This document shows, piece by piece, positions 63,153 through 64,000 of a stretch of DNA of 64,000 nt (positions are counted from its first letter, which is position 1; each line of letters opens with the position of its first letter). The DNA comes from Euptelea pleiosperma. Its lineage: Eukaryota > Streptophyta > Magnoliopsida > Ranunculales > Eupteleaceae. The translations under genes and the position numbers were made by a program. The notes under the pieces are model-generated. The model was not told the origin of the DNA. It saw only the letters and a list, made by a program, of their open reading frames with translations, and searched no databases. Where the stretch lies: positions 124,001 to 188,000 of the forward strand of contig JASUTR010000184.1 in the NCBI GenBank assembly GCA_035048495.1, given 5' to 3'.

Positions 63153-64000
63153 CTTGTTCTAACACTTGAAATGTGTTGAAACAATTGTAATGGAAGAGAT
63201 TGAGTCAAATTACGAGGTCCAGTTGCGAAAAAGTAACTAATTATAGAATTAGGCTTGCAATACTCAAGCTGAGTCCAATTAGAGACATTGTCACTCATAC
63301 AGAGCAAACGAGTTCTGACTTTCCCCAGTCTTGTTCTAATACTTCAAACATGTTCAAACAATTGTAAAGGAAGAGATTGAGTCCAATTACGAGGTTCGGT
63401 TGCGAAAAAGTAACTAGTTATAGACCTAAGCTTGTAACACTCAAATAGAGTGCAATTAGAGACATTGTCGCACGAACTGAGTAAATGATTTTTTACTGTC
63501 CCTAATCTTGTTCTAACAGTTCAAACGGTTTTAAACAGTATTAAATGAAGATATTGAGTCAAATTACAAGGTCCACTTGTGAAAAAGTATCTAGTTATAG
63601 ACCTAGGCCTATAACGCTCAAACTGAATCTAATGAGTGACGTTGTTGACGAACAGAGCGAATGAGTTCCGACTCTCCCCAATCTCATTCTAACACTTCAA
63701 ACATGTTCAAACAATTGTAATGGAAGAGATTGAGTCAAATTACGAGATCTGTTTGCAAAAAGTAACTTGTTGTAGACCTAGGCCTGTAACACTCAAACTC
63801 AGTCAAATGATTGACATTGTTGCACAAACAGAGCGAATGAGCTCCGACTCTCACCAATCTTGTTCTAACTCTTCAAACATGTTCAAACAATTGTAATGGA
63901 AGAAATTGAGTCAAATTATGAGGTCCGATTGCGAAAAAGTAACTAGTTATAGAACTAAGCTTGTAACACCTAAACTAAGTCGAATTAGAGACATTGTCGC
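63153..64000. repeat. 4-kb higher-order repeat, partial copy 4
   Basis: The start of another unit, containing the A, B, C and D-like monomers of the 11-mer and the start of the next type, cut by the end of the window. Marks such as ACGGTTTTAAACAGTATT near 63523 and TTGTAGACCTAGG near 63769 match earlier copies. Confidence 0.85.

Larger units (their letters stand above)
49624..64000. repeat. 177-bp satellite array, right arm
   Basis: The same satellite in the same orientation and phase resumes directly after the LINE and runs to the end of the window. It has the 4-kb type of organisation, with 11-mer and 6-mer blocks in alternation. No gene is visible here; the open frames present are products of the 59-codon periodicity. 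Confidence 0.96.

Noticed and set aside
1..64000. rDNA spacer, 5S array or telomeric repeat
   Set aside because: I found no rRNA-like sequence, no Pol III internal promoter layout and no TTTAGGG-type runs.
1..64000. Assignment to a known plant satellite (such as the Arabidopsis 178-bp or rice CentO family)
   Set aside because: The period is similar but I see no sequence match to the families I can recall. A database search would be needed to name it.

Overview
The window is plant (angiosperm-type) nuclear DNA. It consists almost entirely of one tandem satellite with a monomer of 177 bp, interrupted once by a non-LTR retrotransposon of the plant L1 type. The plant assignment rests on the retrotransposon: its first ORF has a DUF4283-like region plus a CCHC knuckle, and its second has EN, RT, zf-RVT and a C-terminal RNase H, a combination known from plant L1 elements. 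I do not recognise the satellite as a named family and cannot name the species. I see no host gene, rRNA, tRNA, CRISPR array, telomere repeat or prokaryotic feature.

Satellite organisation. Using the motif CTTGTTCT as phase origin, monomers fall into recurring types that I call A, B, C, D, C2, D2, E and F. They are arranged as 6-mers (A-B-C-D-E-F or A-B-C2-D2-E-F, 1062 bp) and 8-mers (A-B-C-D-C2-D2-E-F, 1416 bp), and these blocks are themselves multimerised. Positions 1-24321 hold four nearly identical copies of a 6080-bp higher-order repeat (HOR). Each copy has block order 8-8-6-6-8, and in all three 8-mers one C monomer is cut to 84 bp. Positions 24322-29131 hold a colinear, more diverged relative that lacks one 8-mer block. 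Positions 29132-40806 are a mosaic of 6-, 7-, 8- and 9-mers, including a 1593-bp (9-mer) tandem duplication at 34507-37692. From 40807 to the end the array changes to a HOR of about 4.07 kb (23-mer: 11+6+6) with extra monomer types that I call G to K.

Retrotransposon. Positions 43818-49623 hold a plus-strand LINE, apparently complete, flanked by a 13-bp target-site duplication. Both ORFs are open. All the catalytic residues I could locate by motif (endonuclease, reverse transcriptase, RNase H) are present, and the element ends in a pure A11 tract. Removing it restores an uninterrupted F-to-A monomer junction, so it inserted after the surrounding satellite formed and probably recently.

How the parts fit. 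The array has the features expected of centromeric or pericentromeric satellite: nucleosome-scale period, nested HORs, strong local homogenisation and dyad-symmetric motifs. No sequence here proves centromere function. The most unusual points are the nested HOR history with an ancestor-like copy preserved beside its amplified descendants, a 24-bp perfect palindrome in C monomers that sits at several independent deletion endpoints, a deletion with templated filler near 59353, and the intact LINE placed four bases past a monomer boundary.
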